A stretch of DNA of 33,868 bases from Natrinema thermotolerans DSM 11552 (GCA_000337115.1 AOIR01000060.1:1-33868); one strand, 5' to 3'. Shown: positions 8,670-17,315, counted from the first letter of the stretch. The notes: generated by a model not told the origin, from the sequence alone. Program-made: numbers and translations.

Positions 8670-9635
8670 TTACGGCTCGATCACGAGTTTGCCGAGGAAG
8701 CTGTCCTCCATGACCGCGCGCTGGGCCTCGGCCGCCTCCTCGAGGTCGTAGCGTCGAGCCACGTCGATCGAGAGATCGCCGGCGTCCATGAGATGGGCGG
8801 CCCCGCGCAGCGGAACACGCAGGTCCGGCGTGTTGAACATACTCATGAACTGGTAGGAGACGTCTTTCGACCGGGCCGCGCCGTCGTTCGTAAAGCCCGG
8901 GTCGGGGCTGTTCTCACCGATGCCGACGACGCGAGCGCCCGTGGCCGCGACGTCGGCGTCGAACTGCAGGTAGTCGTCGAGGCGGTGGTCCAGCACCGCG
9001 TCGACCCCGCCGTCGGCCGCCTCGCGGACGGCGTCGGCCAGATCGTCCCGGCCGTAGTCAAGCACCGTCTCGGCACCGTAGTCGGCCAGTTCGTCGTGGT
9101 ACTCCTCGGACGCGGTCGTGATCACCCGCGCGCTTACCGCGGCCGCGATCTGGACGGCCGCGTGGCCGACGCCGCCGGAGCCGCCGTGGACCAGACAGTA
9201 CTCCGCGGGCTCGAGGTCGGCGTGGTCGATCAGCGCGCGCCAGGCAGTGACGGCGGCGACGCCGGCCCCGCCCGCTTCGGTGAGGTCCGCGTTATCCGGG
9301 AGGCGGACCACGCGATCCGTCGGGATCGTCGCGTACTCGGCGTAGGAACCCTGCGAGCCGCCGTTACCGATGCCGGTGCCGTAGACACGATCCCCTTCCG
9401 CGAAGCCCTCGACGGCCTCGCCGGTCGCCGCGACGGTTCCCGCGACGTCGACACCCGGCGTGAACGGCAGGCCGACCGGTTCGTACGAGCCGTCCCGGAA
9501 GTAGGTATCGACGGGGTTGATCCCCGCCGCGGCGACCTCGACGAGCAACTCGTCGGCGGCCGGTTCGGGCCGCTCGATCTCCTCGACCTGCAGTACGTCC
9601 GCGTCGCCATGTTCGTGAAGGCGTACAGCGCGCAT
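8670..9635 (-). CDS. NADPH:quinone reductase-like medium-chain oxidoreductase
   Basis: 321 aa in the MDR superfamily, quinone oxidoreductase branch. Visible features are AAAGINPVDTYFRDGSY (substrate-side loop), FTPGVDVAGTV, the Rossmann motif HGGSGGVGHAAVQ, a GAETVLDYGRDD pattern, and EDSFLGKLVIEP at the C-terminus. The catalytic-zinc cysteines of the alcohol dehydrogenase branch are absent, as expected for quinone reductases. The likely reaction is NADPH-dependent reduction of quinones or enones. The start MRAVRLHEHG at 9635 fits the family; a TAAAAC element at 9663-9668 (GTTTTA on the minus strand) lies about 30 nt upstream. Confidence 0.9.
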   Translation of the reverse strand: MRAVRLHEHGDADVLQVEEIERPEPAADELLVEVAAAGINPVDTYFRDGSYEPVGLPFTPGVDVAGTVAATGEAVEGFAEGDRVYGTGIGNGGSQGSYAEYATIPTDRVVRLPDNADLTEAGGAGVAAVTAWRALIDHADLEPAEYCLVHGGSGGVGHAAVQIAAAVSARVITTASEEYHDELADYGAETVLDYGRDDLADAVREAADGGVDAVLDHRLDDYLQFDADVAATGARVVGIGENSPDPGFTNDGAARSKDVSYQFMSMFNTPDLRVPLRGAAHLMDAGDLSIDVARRYDLEEAAEAQRAVMEDSFLGKLVIEP

Positions 9636-9757
9636 CTCGTTCGAACACACGGATCGGGACGGTAAAACGGTACACGTGACGGCAGGGGAGACGGCGACTT
9701 TCTCGGCGACAGAGAAAGCTGCATGGAAGACCGGAGAAACCGAACGGCTTGAGCGAG

Positions 9758-10879
9758 CTACTGGACGGCTCGAGTCGCGTCGTCGATGATCTCGAGTGCC
9801 TCCTTCAGCTCCTCGGTCCCGGTCGCGTAGGACAGTCGCGCGTAGCCCTCGCCGTTCGCGCCGAAGGCGTCACCGGGGACGACGACGACGCCCCGATCCA
9901 GAACCTCCTCACACCAGCCCTCGGGGACCTTCGGCATCGCGTAGAAGGCCCCCTCGGGGGTGGGCACCTCGAGGCCCGCGTCGGTGAGCCCGTCGAGGAC
10001 GAGGTCCCGGCGCTGCTCGAAGGTCTCGACCATCTCCGTGACCTGATCCTGGGGGCCGGTCAGAGCGGCCTCGGCGGCGTACTGGGCGGGCGCGGAGGCA
10101 CAGGCCTGCCCGTACTGGTGGACCCGCAGCATGCGCTCGATGCGGCGGTTCGAGCCGACGACCCAGCCGAGCCGCCAACCGGTCATCGAGTAGGTCTTCG
10201 AGCAGGCGCTGACGACGACGACGTTGTCCGTCTCGGCGAACTCGAGCGGCGAACGATGCTCGCCCTCGAAGACGATGTGTTCGTAGACTTCGTCCGAAAT
10301 ACAGAGGACGTCGTGTTCGTCGGCGATACGGGCGAACTCGCGCATGTCGGCCTCGCTCTGGACGGCCCCGGTCGGGTTCGCGGGGCTGTTGACGACGAAC
10401 GCCGCAGTCTCTTCGGTGATGGCGTCCTCGACGGTCGCGGGATCGAGGGTGAGATCCTCCCGCAGCCCGACCGGCTTCGGCGTCCCGTCGGCGATATGAG
10501 TCAGCGCGTCGTAGGAGACGAAGCCGGGATCGGGGAAGATGACCTCCTCGCCGGGATTGACGTGGGCCTCGATCGCGAGATGCAGTGCCTCGCTCCCGCC
10601 GGAGGTCGCGATGATGTCGGCGGGATCGACCGCGAGGCCGTAGTCCCGATCGTACTTCGCGGAAATGGCCTCCCGGAGCTGGGGCGTCCCCTTGTTCGAG
10701 GTGTAGGCGTCCGCCTGTCCCGACTCGATGGCCTCGATGGCCCCGCGGCGGGCGTGGGCCGGGGTCGGGAAGTCCGGCTGGCCGAGGCCGAGGTTGATCG
10801 CGTCCTCGCCCGCGGCCTCGAAGACCTCCCGGATACCGCTGATCGACACCTGCTCGACTCGGTCTGCGAAATCAGTCAT
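9758..10879 (-). CDS. Class I/II pyridoxal-phosphate aminotransferase (aspartate family)
   Basis: 373 aa, the normal length for the group. Conserved features are INLGLGQPDFPTP near the start (30-40), NSPANPTG (164-171, with N168 contacting the cofactor), DEVYEHIVF (D196 and Y199), the Schiff-base lysine K228 in SACSKTYSMTGWRLGW, and a C-terminal ARLSYATG with the carboxylate-binding Arg. The enzyme transfers amino groups between an amino acid and 2-oxoglutarate. Substrate choice (Asp, aromatic or Ala) cannot be set from sequence. A TTATCG element (plus 10903-10908) is centred 26.5 nt upstream of the ATG, suggesting a leaderless mRNA, and an inverted repeat sits between the two. Confidence 0.93.
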   Translation of the reverse strand: MTDFADRVEQVSISGIREVFEAAGEDAINLGLGQPDFPTPAHARRGAIEAIESGQADAYTSNKGTPQLREAISAKYDRDYGLAVDPADIIATSGGSEALHLAIEAHVNPGEEVIFPDPGFVSYDALTHIADGTPKPVGLREDLTLDPATVEDAITEETAAFVVNSPANPTGAVQSEADMREFARIADEHDVLCISDEVYEHIVFEGEHRSPLEFAETDNVVVVSACSKTYSMTGWRLGWVVGSNRRIERMLRVHQYGQACASAPAQYAAEAALTGPQDQVTEMVETFEQRRDLVLDGLTDAGLEVPTPEGAFYAMPKVPEGWCEEVLDRGVVVVPGDAFGANGEGYARLSYATGTEELKEALEIIDDATRAVQ

Positions 10880-10889
10880 AGCTATACGG

Positions 10890-10908
10890 GGGGTATCGAC
10901 CCCGATAA
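10890..10908 (-). promoter_or_regulatory. Promoter of the aminotransferase gene with overlapping inverted repeats
   Basis: The TATA-like TTATCG (minus strand, plus coordinates 10903-10908) is centred 26.5 nt from the ATG. GGGGT-ATCG-ACCCC (10890-10903) is a perfect 5-bp inverted repeat, and TATCG-ACCC-CGATA (10894-10907) overlaps it. The dyads cover the space between TATA and the presumed start site, where a bound repressor would block transcription. Confidence 0.4.
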
Positions 10909-11025
10909 CTCTTGATGTGTGAATCGCCTATCATCCGCCGTCGACGCTCAACGAGACCGGACAGTCTTGTCTGCGAGACTGAAGATGCCACAAGGAATAT
11001 GGCCCTCGTGACGAAGGGACCAGTA

Positions 11026-11688
11026 ATGACTCTCTCTCGACGATCGCTGCTCGCCGCCGGCGCGACCGGGACGATCGCGCTCACCGCCGGCTGTATCGAC
11101 GTCGTTCTCGGGAACGAACCGCTCGAGTTCAGTTCCGACGCCGTCCGCCCGACCGACGACGCGCTCGAGGAGACGGGCTACGCGGAAGACGACGTCGGTC
11201 AGCAAACGATCGACCGCTCGGTCGAACTCCCCGGCGGCGTCGAGCGCCAGGTCGAGGCCTCGATCGCGACGGCCGTCTACTCGAAGGCCGTGGAGTATCA
11301 GGGTGAAGAACGCGACGGGTCCGCCTTCGCCGCCGTCTCCATCCCGGGGATGGAGGTCGCAGGCCGATCGCTCAACCCGATCGACGATCTGTCCAACGAG
11401 GAGTTACTCGACCGGTTCCTCGGCGAGTTCGAGGGCGGCCAGGGCGATATCAGTAACATCCAGCACCAGGAGACGTTCGGCCTCGATATCCTCGGGGACG
11501 GCCGCGAGGTCGACCGGTTCCTCGGCGAGTCCGAACTCGGCGGCGAGCCGATCGACGTCGAGATCAAACTCACCTCCTTCGATCACGAGGGCGATCTGCT
11601 CGTCCTCCTTGGCACCTATCCGAAACTGCTCACCGAGGAATCGGCCAACGCCGAGGTCCTGCTCGAGTCCGTCGAACACCCGGCCTGA
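11026..11688 (+). CDS. Tat-exported lipoprotein, DUF6517-like
   Basis: 220 aa. The N-terminus SRRSLLAAGATGTIALTAGC combines a twin-arginine motif, a hydrophobic stretch and a lipobox with Cys, so it is probably lipid-anchored on the outer face of the membrane. The mature part (VELPGGVERQVEASIATAVY, VSIPGMEVAGRSLNP, LTSFDHEGDLLVLLGTYP) resembles a haloarchaeal family of unknown function (DUF6517). The ATG at 11026 was preferred to upstream ATGs at 10999 and 10912 because the signal then starts correctly and an AATATG element is centred 27.5 nt upstream. It is divergent from the aminotransferase gene. Confidence 0.83.
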   Translation: MTLSRRSLLAAGATGTIALTAGCIDVVLGNEPLEFSSDAVRPTDDALEETGYAEDDVGQQTIDRSVELPGGVERQVEASIATAVYSKAVEYQGEERDGSAFAAVSIPGMEVAGRSLNPIDDLSNEELLDRFLGEFEGGQGDISNIQHQETFGLDILGDGREVDRFLGESELGGEPIDVEIKLTSFDHEGDLLVLLGTYPKLLTEESANAEVLLESVEHPA

Positions 11689-12025
11689 CGGCGGGCGATC
11701 GGATTCGGGCCCACGGTTTTCGTCTCGCGGTCGCGCCTCGAGCGCTCGATATCGGTCGTTGTGACGCCGGTGGTCAGAGAACTCGGCGACGGAATCGATC
11801 GGGAGCGGTCGTACAGTTATTGGACGGAATGCCGTCTCTCTGCCTGTTGGCAGGTTTAGCTTGCTGAATACGGAGTCTGCACACACACGCTCAGCCAGCG
11901 GTCGATCACTGTTCCCGATGGGGTGGTCCTACAGAGTCGGCAGAATCCGGCTGATCGGTGAGTCGCTTTCACGATTGGAACGATACCGCCCAACTGAACG
12001 GTGATACGGCGGAGAGGGAGTTTCG
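11689..12025. other. Gene-free stretch with two adjacent hairpins
   Basis: This is 337 bp between the convergent ends of the lipoprotein and cupin genes. Two small perfect hairpins lie side by side: GACGG-AATG-CCGTC (11823-11836) and CTGCC-TGTT-GGCAG (11840-11853). They could end transcription in either direction, although no long T-run follows. A minus-strand reading frame crosses the region (about 11886 back into the lipoprotein gene), but I do not recognise it as a gene. Base composition is less GC-rich than the neighbouring genes. Confidence 0.5.
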
Positions 12026-12418
12026 TTACTCACTCTTCTCCATTTCGTTCCGCATGTGATCGATGACCGCTCCGTGTTCGTGTTGTGGACTGAACATTAC
12101 AACGTCGGTGTCCTCGTCGGCTCGGACAGTATGTCCTGGAGGCCAATAGTACATGTCGCCGCCCTCGTCTACTTCTTCGCTGCTGTCGGTATAGGTGACG
12201 GTTAGCTGGCCGCTGATCACGTATCCCCAGTGAGGCGACTGACAGCGGTCGTTTTCCAGTCCCTTGAGGAGTCCTGTGATATCCGTCCCCTCCGTGAGTG
12301 TGAAATATTCTGCGGCGAGGTTGTCATAGTCGGTCGCATCGCCGAACTCCGGTTGGTGGCGAGCGACGGCGGCTGGACTGTCGATCTCGGCTTGGATGTC
12401 TTCTTTCGCTACTCTCAT
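12026..12418 (-). CDS. Small single-domain cupin protein
   Basis: 130 aa. The cupin fold is indicated by SPHWGYVISGQLTVTYTD (motif 1, with H63), GGDMYYWPPGHTV (motif 2, with H96) and VVMFSPQHEHG. The possible metal ligands are fewer than in a full HxH cupin, so catalysis is uncertain and a sensing or binding role is possible. A Shine-Dalgarno GGAGGT (ACCTCC at plus 12425-12430) lies 6 nt before the ATG, unlike the leaderless neighbours. Gene and flanks (about 12000-12550) are visibly less GC-rich than the surrounding DNA, which may mean transfer from elsewhere. Confidence 0.85.
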   Translation of the reverse strand: MRVAKEDIQAEIDSPAAVARHQPEFGDATDYDNLAAEYFTLTEGTDITGLLKGLENDRCQSPHWGYVISGQLTVTYTDSSEEVDEGGDMYYWPPGHTVRADEDTDVVMFSPQHEHGAVIDHMRNEMEKSE

Positions 12419-12638
12419 TGGTTTACCTCCAACTGCAACTACGCGACGGCCCCATGTGAATTGGTAACATTTTCACGCCGGGGTTCTGTTACGAGTATTC
12501 GAGTGACCTACGCCGTATCGAAAAGAGTGCTACCGTATTCGTAGCGACTGCTAAATCGACGACTCGAGCGGTACCGAACGGAGGTCGACGACGGGTAAAA
12601 ACGCGGGAGAGTCGGGAGTCGAACGCGGCCGGCCGAGA

Positions 12639-13505
12639 TCAGTAGAACTCGCGGACGAGATCCATCGCGTCCTCGGGCGCGCCGTCGGGAATCTCGGACA
12701 TGTCCTCGGTGACGCCGTGTTTCTCGTGGTACGGGACCGAGTTCTCGTCCTGGTACATGACGCCCTGGTACTCCTTCTCGCTGTCGAGGATGACCTCCTT
12801 GGCGGCCTCGTAGTCGTGGGGGTCGTGGTCCTCGTCTTCCTGCAGGTCGACCAGGCTGTCGCGGAAGTAGTCGTAGGTGTCGACGTCGTTGAACGTGACA
12901 CAGGGGCTGAAGACGTTGACGAAGCCGAAGCCGTCGTGTTCGATGGCCTTCTCGACGATCTCGGCGTGGCGCATCGCGTCCGAGCTAAAGGACTGGGCGA
13001 TGAAGCTCGCGCCGGAGGCCAGCGCGAGGGCAAGCGGATTGACCGGCGGCTGCTTGGGTCCTTCGGGGGTCGTCGAGGTCTCGAAGTCCGACCGCGAGGT
13101 CGGCGAGGCCTGGCCCTTGGTCAGGCCGTAGATGCGGTTGTCCATGACCACGTAGGTCATGTCGACGTTCCGGCGGACGGCGTGGACGAAGTGACCGGCA
13201 CCGATCGAGTAGCCGTCACCGTCGCCGCCGGCGACCATGACCTCGACGTCGGGTCGGGCCATCTTGACGCCGGTGCCGACCGGGAGCGCACGGCCGTGGA
13301 CCCCGTGAAGGGCGTAGCTGTGCATGTAGGTCCCGATCTTGCCGGAACAGCCGATCCCGGCGACGACGAACGTGTTGTCGGGGTCGTTGCCGGTGTTGGC
13401 CAGCGCTTTCATCATGCCGTTCATCGTCCCGAAGTCGCCGCAGCCGGGACACCACGTTGGCTGCTTGTCGGATTTGAAGTCGGTGAATCGGACGTCGGAG
13501 CTCAT
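12639..13505 (-). CDS. korB: 2-oxoacid:ferredoxin oxidoreductase beta subunit
   Basis: 288 aa. This is the thiamine-diphosphate and iron-sulfur subunit. Four cysteines (C19 and C22 in CPGCGDFG, C53 in GIGCSGK, C202 in FSPCVTF) fit the [4Fe-4S] ligand set. The TPP/Mg motif is GGDGDGYSIGAGH (about 93-105) with N123 in VVMDNRIYGLTKG. With KorA it oxidatively decarboxylates a 2-oxoacid to acyl-CoA and reduces ferredoxin, replacing the NAD-linked dehydrogenase in the TCA cycle. Its ATG overlaps the korA stop by one base (TAATG), so the two are co-translated. Subunit lengths fit the 2-oxoglutarate enzyme better than the longer pyruvate enzyme of haloarchaea. Confidence 0.9.
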   Translation of the reverse strand: MSSDVRFTDFKSDKQPTWCPGCGDFGTMNGMMKALANTGNDPDNTFVVAGIGCSGKIGTYMHSYALHGVHGRALPVGTGVKMARPDVEVMVAGGDGDGYSIGAGHFVHAVRRNVDMTYVVMDNRIYGLTKGQASPTSRSDFETSTTPEGPKQPPVNPLALALASGASFIAQSFSSDAMRHAEIVEKAIEHDGFGFVNVFSPCVTFNDVDTYDYFRDSLVDLQEDEDHDPHDYEAAKEVILDSEKEYQGVMYQDENSVPYHEKHGVTEDMSEIPDGAPEDAMDLVREFY

Positions 13506-15259
13506 TATGCGGGTACCTCCTCAGTGAGTTTCTCGGTGATATCGTCTGCGAGTTCGTCGGCCTTGAATCGCACGCCGGTGTACTTGTTGATCCGCTTGAC
13601 GCGGGTCAGCACGTCGTGTTCGATCACGTCCGCGAACTGTCCGTTCGCGTTACACTCGACGACGATCGTCTCGTCGGCGGCCTCGATCTCCTCGGTCAGG
13701 TCGGGTCGCGGGAAGATATAGGGCACCGAGATCACGTGGACGTCGATCCCGTCCTCCTCGAGGTACTCGAGCGCCTCGACGAGCGCGCCCTCGTTCGATC
13801 CCCACGAAATGACGAGGTTGTCCGCATCCGGATCGCCGAACTCGCGGTAGTCCCAGTCCTCGTTCTCCCTCGCGGTCTCGACCTTGCGGTTGCGCTTGTC
13901 GACCTGCTGGACGCGTTCGTCCTCTTCCTCGGTCCGGCGACCGAGTTCGTCGTGTTCGAGGCCGGTGGACATGTGGGCAGCGTCGGTCGTGCCGGGGATG
14001 GCCCGCGGGCTGACGCCGTCCTCGGTGACGGCGTGGGCACGGAAGTGGCCCTGCGCGTCGAGCCACTCGTCAACCTCGTCCTCGTCGACGAGCTTGCCGC
14101 GGTCGATCTCGACCTCGCTCATGTCGAAGGCCTCCGGCGGGAACGTCTGCTCGGTGACCGACATCGCCAGATCGGAGACCAGGAAGACCGGCGTCTGATA
14201 CTTCTCGGCGAGGTTGAACGCCTCGACGGTCTTCCAGAAGCACTCGGTGATCGACGTGGGTGCGACGACGAACCGCGGAACCTCGCCGTGGCCGCCGTAC
14301 AGCGCCATGTTGAGGTCACCCTGTTCCTGCTTCGTCGGCATCCCGGTCGAGGGACCGGATCGCTGGACGTCGGCGATGACCAGCGGCGTTTCGCTGGTCG
14401 CGACGAGACCGAACGTCTCGGTCATGAGGTCGATCCCGGCTCCCGACGTGGCGGTCATCGCTCGAGCGCCCGCCCGTGCGCCGCCGAGTGCCATGTTGAT
14501 CGCCGACAGCTCGTCTTCGGCCTGCACGACGTGGCCGCCGTAGTCCTCGATACGCCCGGTCAGGTACTCCATGATCGAGGTCGCGGGCGTGATCGGATAA
14601 CCGGCGTAGAACCGGCAGCCGGCCGCGAGCGCGCCCATGCCGATGGCTTCGTTGCCGTTGAGCAGGACGTAGTCGTTGTCGGTGGTCTCGACGTTGTAGC
14701 CGAGGTGGCTCAGGTCGTAGTTCTCCTCGACGTACTCCTGGCCCGCGCGAGCGGCTTCCTTGTTGTTCTCGACGATCTTCGAGCCCTTGCCGCCGAAGCG
14801 CTTCTCGAGGGCCTCGTCCAGATACTCGACGTCGAAGCCGGTGATCTTACACGCCGCGCCCAGCGCGACGATGTTGCGCATGATCGCGCCGCCGGCCTCC
14901 TCGGCCAGCGATTTCAGCGGGACGTCGACCGCGGTCATCTCGTCGGGGATCTCCGCGTCCCACGAGCGCTCGCCGTCGTAGATGATGGCGCTGCCCTCGT
15001 GGAGTTCGTCCAAGTTCTCGTCGATGGTCCGCTGTGTCAGGGCGACGAGAATGTCGAGGCGGTCCACGACGCTTTGGACCTGTTCGACGGACGTCCGAAT
15101 CTTGTAGGCTGTGTAGCCGCCACGGATTCGCGACGCGAAGTCTTTGGAGGTGAATACGTGTCTTCCGGCCCGGGACAGTGCCTGAGCGAAGATTTTTCCG
15201 GTGGAGTCGATACCGTCACCGGCCTCGCCTCCGATCGCCCAGTTGAGATCCTCAGCCAT
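13505..15259 (-). CDS. korA: 2-oxoacid:ferredoxin oxidoreductase alpha subunit (gamma-alpha fusion)
   Basis: 584 aa. The N-terminal gamma-type domain (GEAGDGIDSTGKIFA, then SRIRGGYTAYKIRTS) covers about the first 190 residues. The pyrimidine-binding alpha domain follows, with GNEAIGMGALAAGCRF, YAGYPITPATSIMEYL and AEDELSAINMALGGARAG, then a transketolase-C-like part (ISWGSNEGALVEALEYL). The fused gamma-alpha form is normal in haloarchaea. Assignment to 2-oxoglutarate rather than pyruvate rests on length and is inferred. ATG 15259 (MAEDLNWAIG) was chosen over 15283: a TTTAT element (plus 15282-15288) is about 26 nt upstream, consistent with a leaderless start. Confidence 0.9.
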   Translation of the reverse strand: MAEDLNWAIGGEAGDGIDSTGKIFAQALSRAGRHVFTSKDFASRIRGGYTAYKIRTSVEQVQSVVDRLDILVALTQRTIDENLDELHEGSAIIYDGERSWDAEIPDEMTAVDVPLKSLAEEAGGAIMRNIVALGAACKITGFDVEYLDEALEKRFGGKGSKIVENNKEAARAGQEYVEENYDLSHLGYNVETTDNDYVLLNGNEAIGMGALAAGCRFYAGYPITPATSIMEYLTGRIEDYGGHVVQAEDELSAINMALGGARAGARAMTATSGAGIDLMTETFGLVATSETPLVIADVQRSGPSTGMPTKQEQGDLNMALYGGHGEVPRFVVAPTSITECFWKTVEAFNLAEKYQTPVFLVSDLAMSVTEQTFPPEAFDMSEVEIDRGKLVDEDEVDEWLDAQGHFRAHAVTEDGVSPRAIPGTTDAAHMSTGLEHDELGRRTEEEDERVQQVDKRNRKVETARENEDWDYREFGDPDADNLVISWGSNEGALVEALEYLEEDGIDVHVISVPYIFPRPDLTEEIEAADETIVVECNANGQFADVIEHDVLTRVKRINKYTGVRFKADELADDITEKLTEEVPA

Positions 15260-15525
15260 GTTATGAGGCCCCTTGCCCCCCATAAATGAAAAGGCTTCTG
15301 AAACCCCAAGCGGACCACCGCATCAGTGGTGGATATGTTCGGGATGGAAGGACAGTTGGTTATTAATCGTTAGGAATTGTGGGGCGAGAGTTTACGAGAG
15401 AAAGAAACACGGATGCGAGTGAATGTGTGTGGTAATCACACGGTATCGTCCCCCATCGAAACGGCCGCTCGCGAGGGTCGCGGCGAACGGAACGCCTTTT
15501 CAATCCGCCGACGAACGGGTTCGAC

Positions 15526-16164
15526 ATGGATGGGACGCCAGTCACGGTCGCATCGGTCGGCGAGGTCGGTCCCGACACCGTCGCGCTCGAACTCGAGACG
15601 CCCGCGGGGTTCGACGCCCTCCCCGGGCAGTTCGTCCTCTTGCGGGCCGCCCCCGAGGACGAGGAGATCGCTCGCCACTACACGCTCTCCTCGCCGACGG
15701 TCGGCGAGACGTTCGAACTCACTGTCGGGATCGACCCCGAGGGCGACCTCTCGCCGTGGCTCGCGGGCCTCGAGGGCGGTGAGACCGTCCACGTCGAAGG
15801 CCCGTTCGGCCGGATCACCTACGACGACGACGGTGACGTCGTCGCCGCCGCCGGGGGTCCGGGAGTCGGTGCGGGAGTCGCGGTCGCCGAGGCCGCTCAC
15901 GAGGCCGGTCACGACGCCACCGTGATCTATCAGGCCGATGAACCCGCCCACACCGACCGGCTCGAGGCGCTGTCGGACGCGGGTGCGACCGTGGTCTTTA
16001 TCGATGACGGCGCGGCCGAGGAACTGGCCGATGCGATCGCGACACACCACGCGGACGGTCAGATCTACGCATTCGGCTTTGACGACTTCGTCACCGCTGT
16101 CGCGGACGCGATCGAGGCCGCGGGCGGCGATCCCGACGACGCGCTGATCGAGAACTTCGGGTAA
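15526..16164 (+). CDS. Ferredoxin-NADP reductase-like FAD/NAD(P)-binding protein
   Basis: 212 aa, shorter than classical ferredoxin reductases (about 300). The N-terminal beta-barrel has the FAD motif ARHYTLSSP (R50, Y52, S55), and PEGDLSPWLAGLEGGETVHVEGPFG matches the FNR-type barrel end. The nucleotide-binding half has AAGGPGVGAG (108-117) and a C-terminal YAFGFDDFVTAVADAIEAAG where FNRs close over NAD(P). It probably moves electrons between NAD(P)H and a ferredoxin or other carrier. It is divergent from the ferredoxin-reducing korAB operon, so a role in reoxidising ferredoxin is attractive but unproven. CTTTTCAA at about 15496-15503 may be its TATA element. Confidence 0.87.
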   Translation: MDGTPVTVASVGEVGPDTVALELETPAGFDALPGQFVLLRAAPEDEEIARHYTLSSPTVGETFELTVGIDPEGDLSPWLAGLEGGETVHVEGPFGRITYDDDGDVVAAAGGPGVGAGVAVAEAAHEAGHDATVIYQADEPAHTDRLEALSDAGATVVFIDDGAAEELADAIATHHADGQIYAFGFDDFVTAVADAIEAAGGDPDDALIENFG

Positions 16165-16334
16165 TCGGCCGGCTCACCGGCCACCGACTCGAGGTGGCGA
16201 CGCCGTCACTCCCGCGACGCCGTTGATAGCGTGACGCCGATCCCCTCGAGTGGGGTCAGTCCGGCCGCAACAGTTGCCTCTCTTCGGAACTGAAAGTCCG
16301 TCGGTAGCACAGGTACGAAGCCGTGACAAAGGTG

Positions 16335-16340
16335 TTTATG
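16335..16340 (+). promoter_or_regulatory. TATA-like element for a leaderless lipoprotein gene
   Basis: TTTATG at 16335-16340 is centred 25.5 nt upstream of the ATG at 16363. No Shine-Dalgarno is visible in the gap. This supports leaderless transcription and the chosen start. Confidence 0.5.
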
Positions 16341-16362
16341 CCCGATCGGTGTGGGTGCGCGT

Positions 16363-17298
16363 ATGCGACGTCGTGACCTCCTCGCGCTCACGACCGGAGC
16401 GGCGTGTGGCCTGGCCGGCTGTGCCGACTCGCGGTTCGAGCGGCTCCAGTCGGAGCGGCCCGACGTCGACGGCTCGAGCGACGATACCGATCGTCGAGGC
16501 AGCGAGTCCGCCGGGCCCGACGCGATCGTGGTCGGGGACCCCGACGAGGTACCGTTCCTCGAGGCCCATCCGCCACACGAGTTCACCCTCCGCAACGACG
16601 GCGAGACCGAACGGACGGTCGCCGTGGTCGTTTCGGCCGACGACGCTAACGGCAGTGACTCGACCGACGGCGACGGGGAGGACGAACGGGACGAGCCGCT
16701 GCTCGAGCGCAATCTCGATCTCGGGGCCGGCGAGGAACGGTCGCTCGTGTTCGTCGAGCCACGATCGTATACGGTCACGGTCACGTCGAGCCGCGACGGC
16801 GGCACGGGCGAGTCGACGGTCACCGACGGGATCAGTCGCCGGCCGTTCGATTGCGTTCGCTCTCGGACGACCGTCACGCTCTCCGAATCCGGCACGGAGA
16901 CGGAGTCGACGTCGTCGTCGATCCCCTGCCCGGTGCCCGACGTAGCGGACGCATCGCTCGCGGTCGATGGCCGGGAGTGTGCGGGCCGGACCGACGGCGA
17001 CGACGCGACCGTCGAGTTCGAAAACGAGCGTGTGCTGGTCGAGGGGTCGATCCGCATCCCGACGCCGTGTCACACCCTCGAGCTGGCCGACGTAACCTAC
17101 GACGACGGTCGCGACCTGCTCGTGGTCACCGTCGCCATCGGCGAACAGGAGGCCGAGACCTGCGTCGACTGCCTCGGGACCGCCGACTACGAGGCCGGAA
17201 TCGATCTCGAGGGTCGGTATCCCGGCCGGGTCGCGGTCGTCCACGCGACCGGCGACGAACGGCGGGTGATCACCACGAACGAGTTCGCCGCCGGGTAG
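16363..17298 (+). CDS. Cys-rich putative lipoprotein, function unknown
   Basis: 311 aa. MRRRDLLALTTGAACGLAGC is a short Tat-type signal with a lipobox (LAGC), so the protein is probably membrane-anchored outside the cell. The first half holds a beta-rich region (FTLRNDGETERTVAVVVSADD, LGAGEERSLVFVEPRSYTVTVTS) that reads like an Ig/CARDB-type repeat. The second half has paired cysteines (around FDCVRS, PCPVPD, RECAGR, TPCHTLEL, TCVDCLG) that could form disulfides. I do not recognise a family. The in-frame codons upstream of 16363 are not signal-like. A CGGAC-TTTT-GTCCG hairpin follows the stop. Confidence 0.8.
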   Translation: MRRRDLLALTTGAACGLAGCADSRFERLQSERPDVDGSSDDTDRRGSESAGPDAIVVGDPDEVPFLEAHPPHEFTLRNDGETERTVAVVVSADDANGSDSTDGDGEDERDEPLLERNLDLGAGEERSLVFVEPRSYTVTVTSSRDGGTGESTVTDGISRRPFDCVRSRTTVTLSESGTETESTSSSIPCPVPDVADASLAVDGRECAGRTDGDDATVEFENERVLVEGSIRIPTPCHTLELADVTYDDGRDLLVVTVAIGEQEAETCVDCLGTADYEAGIDLEGRYPGRVAVVHATGDERRVITTNEFAAG

Positions 17299-17315
17299 CC
17301 CGGCGGTCGGGCAGA

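Noticed and set aside
13616-15289. Plus-strand 557-aa open frame opposite korA
   Set aside because: It is the antisense shadow of korA, which has intact gamma and alpha motifs. The shadow lacks any recognisable domain.
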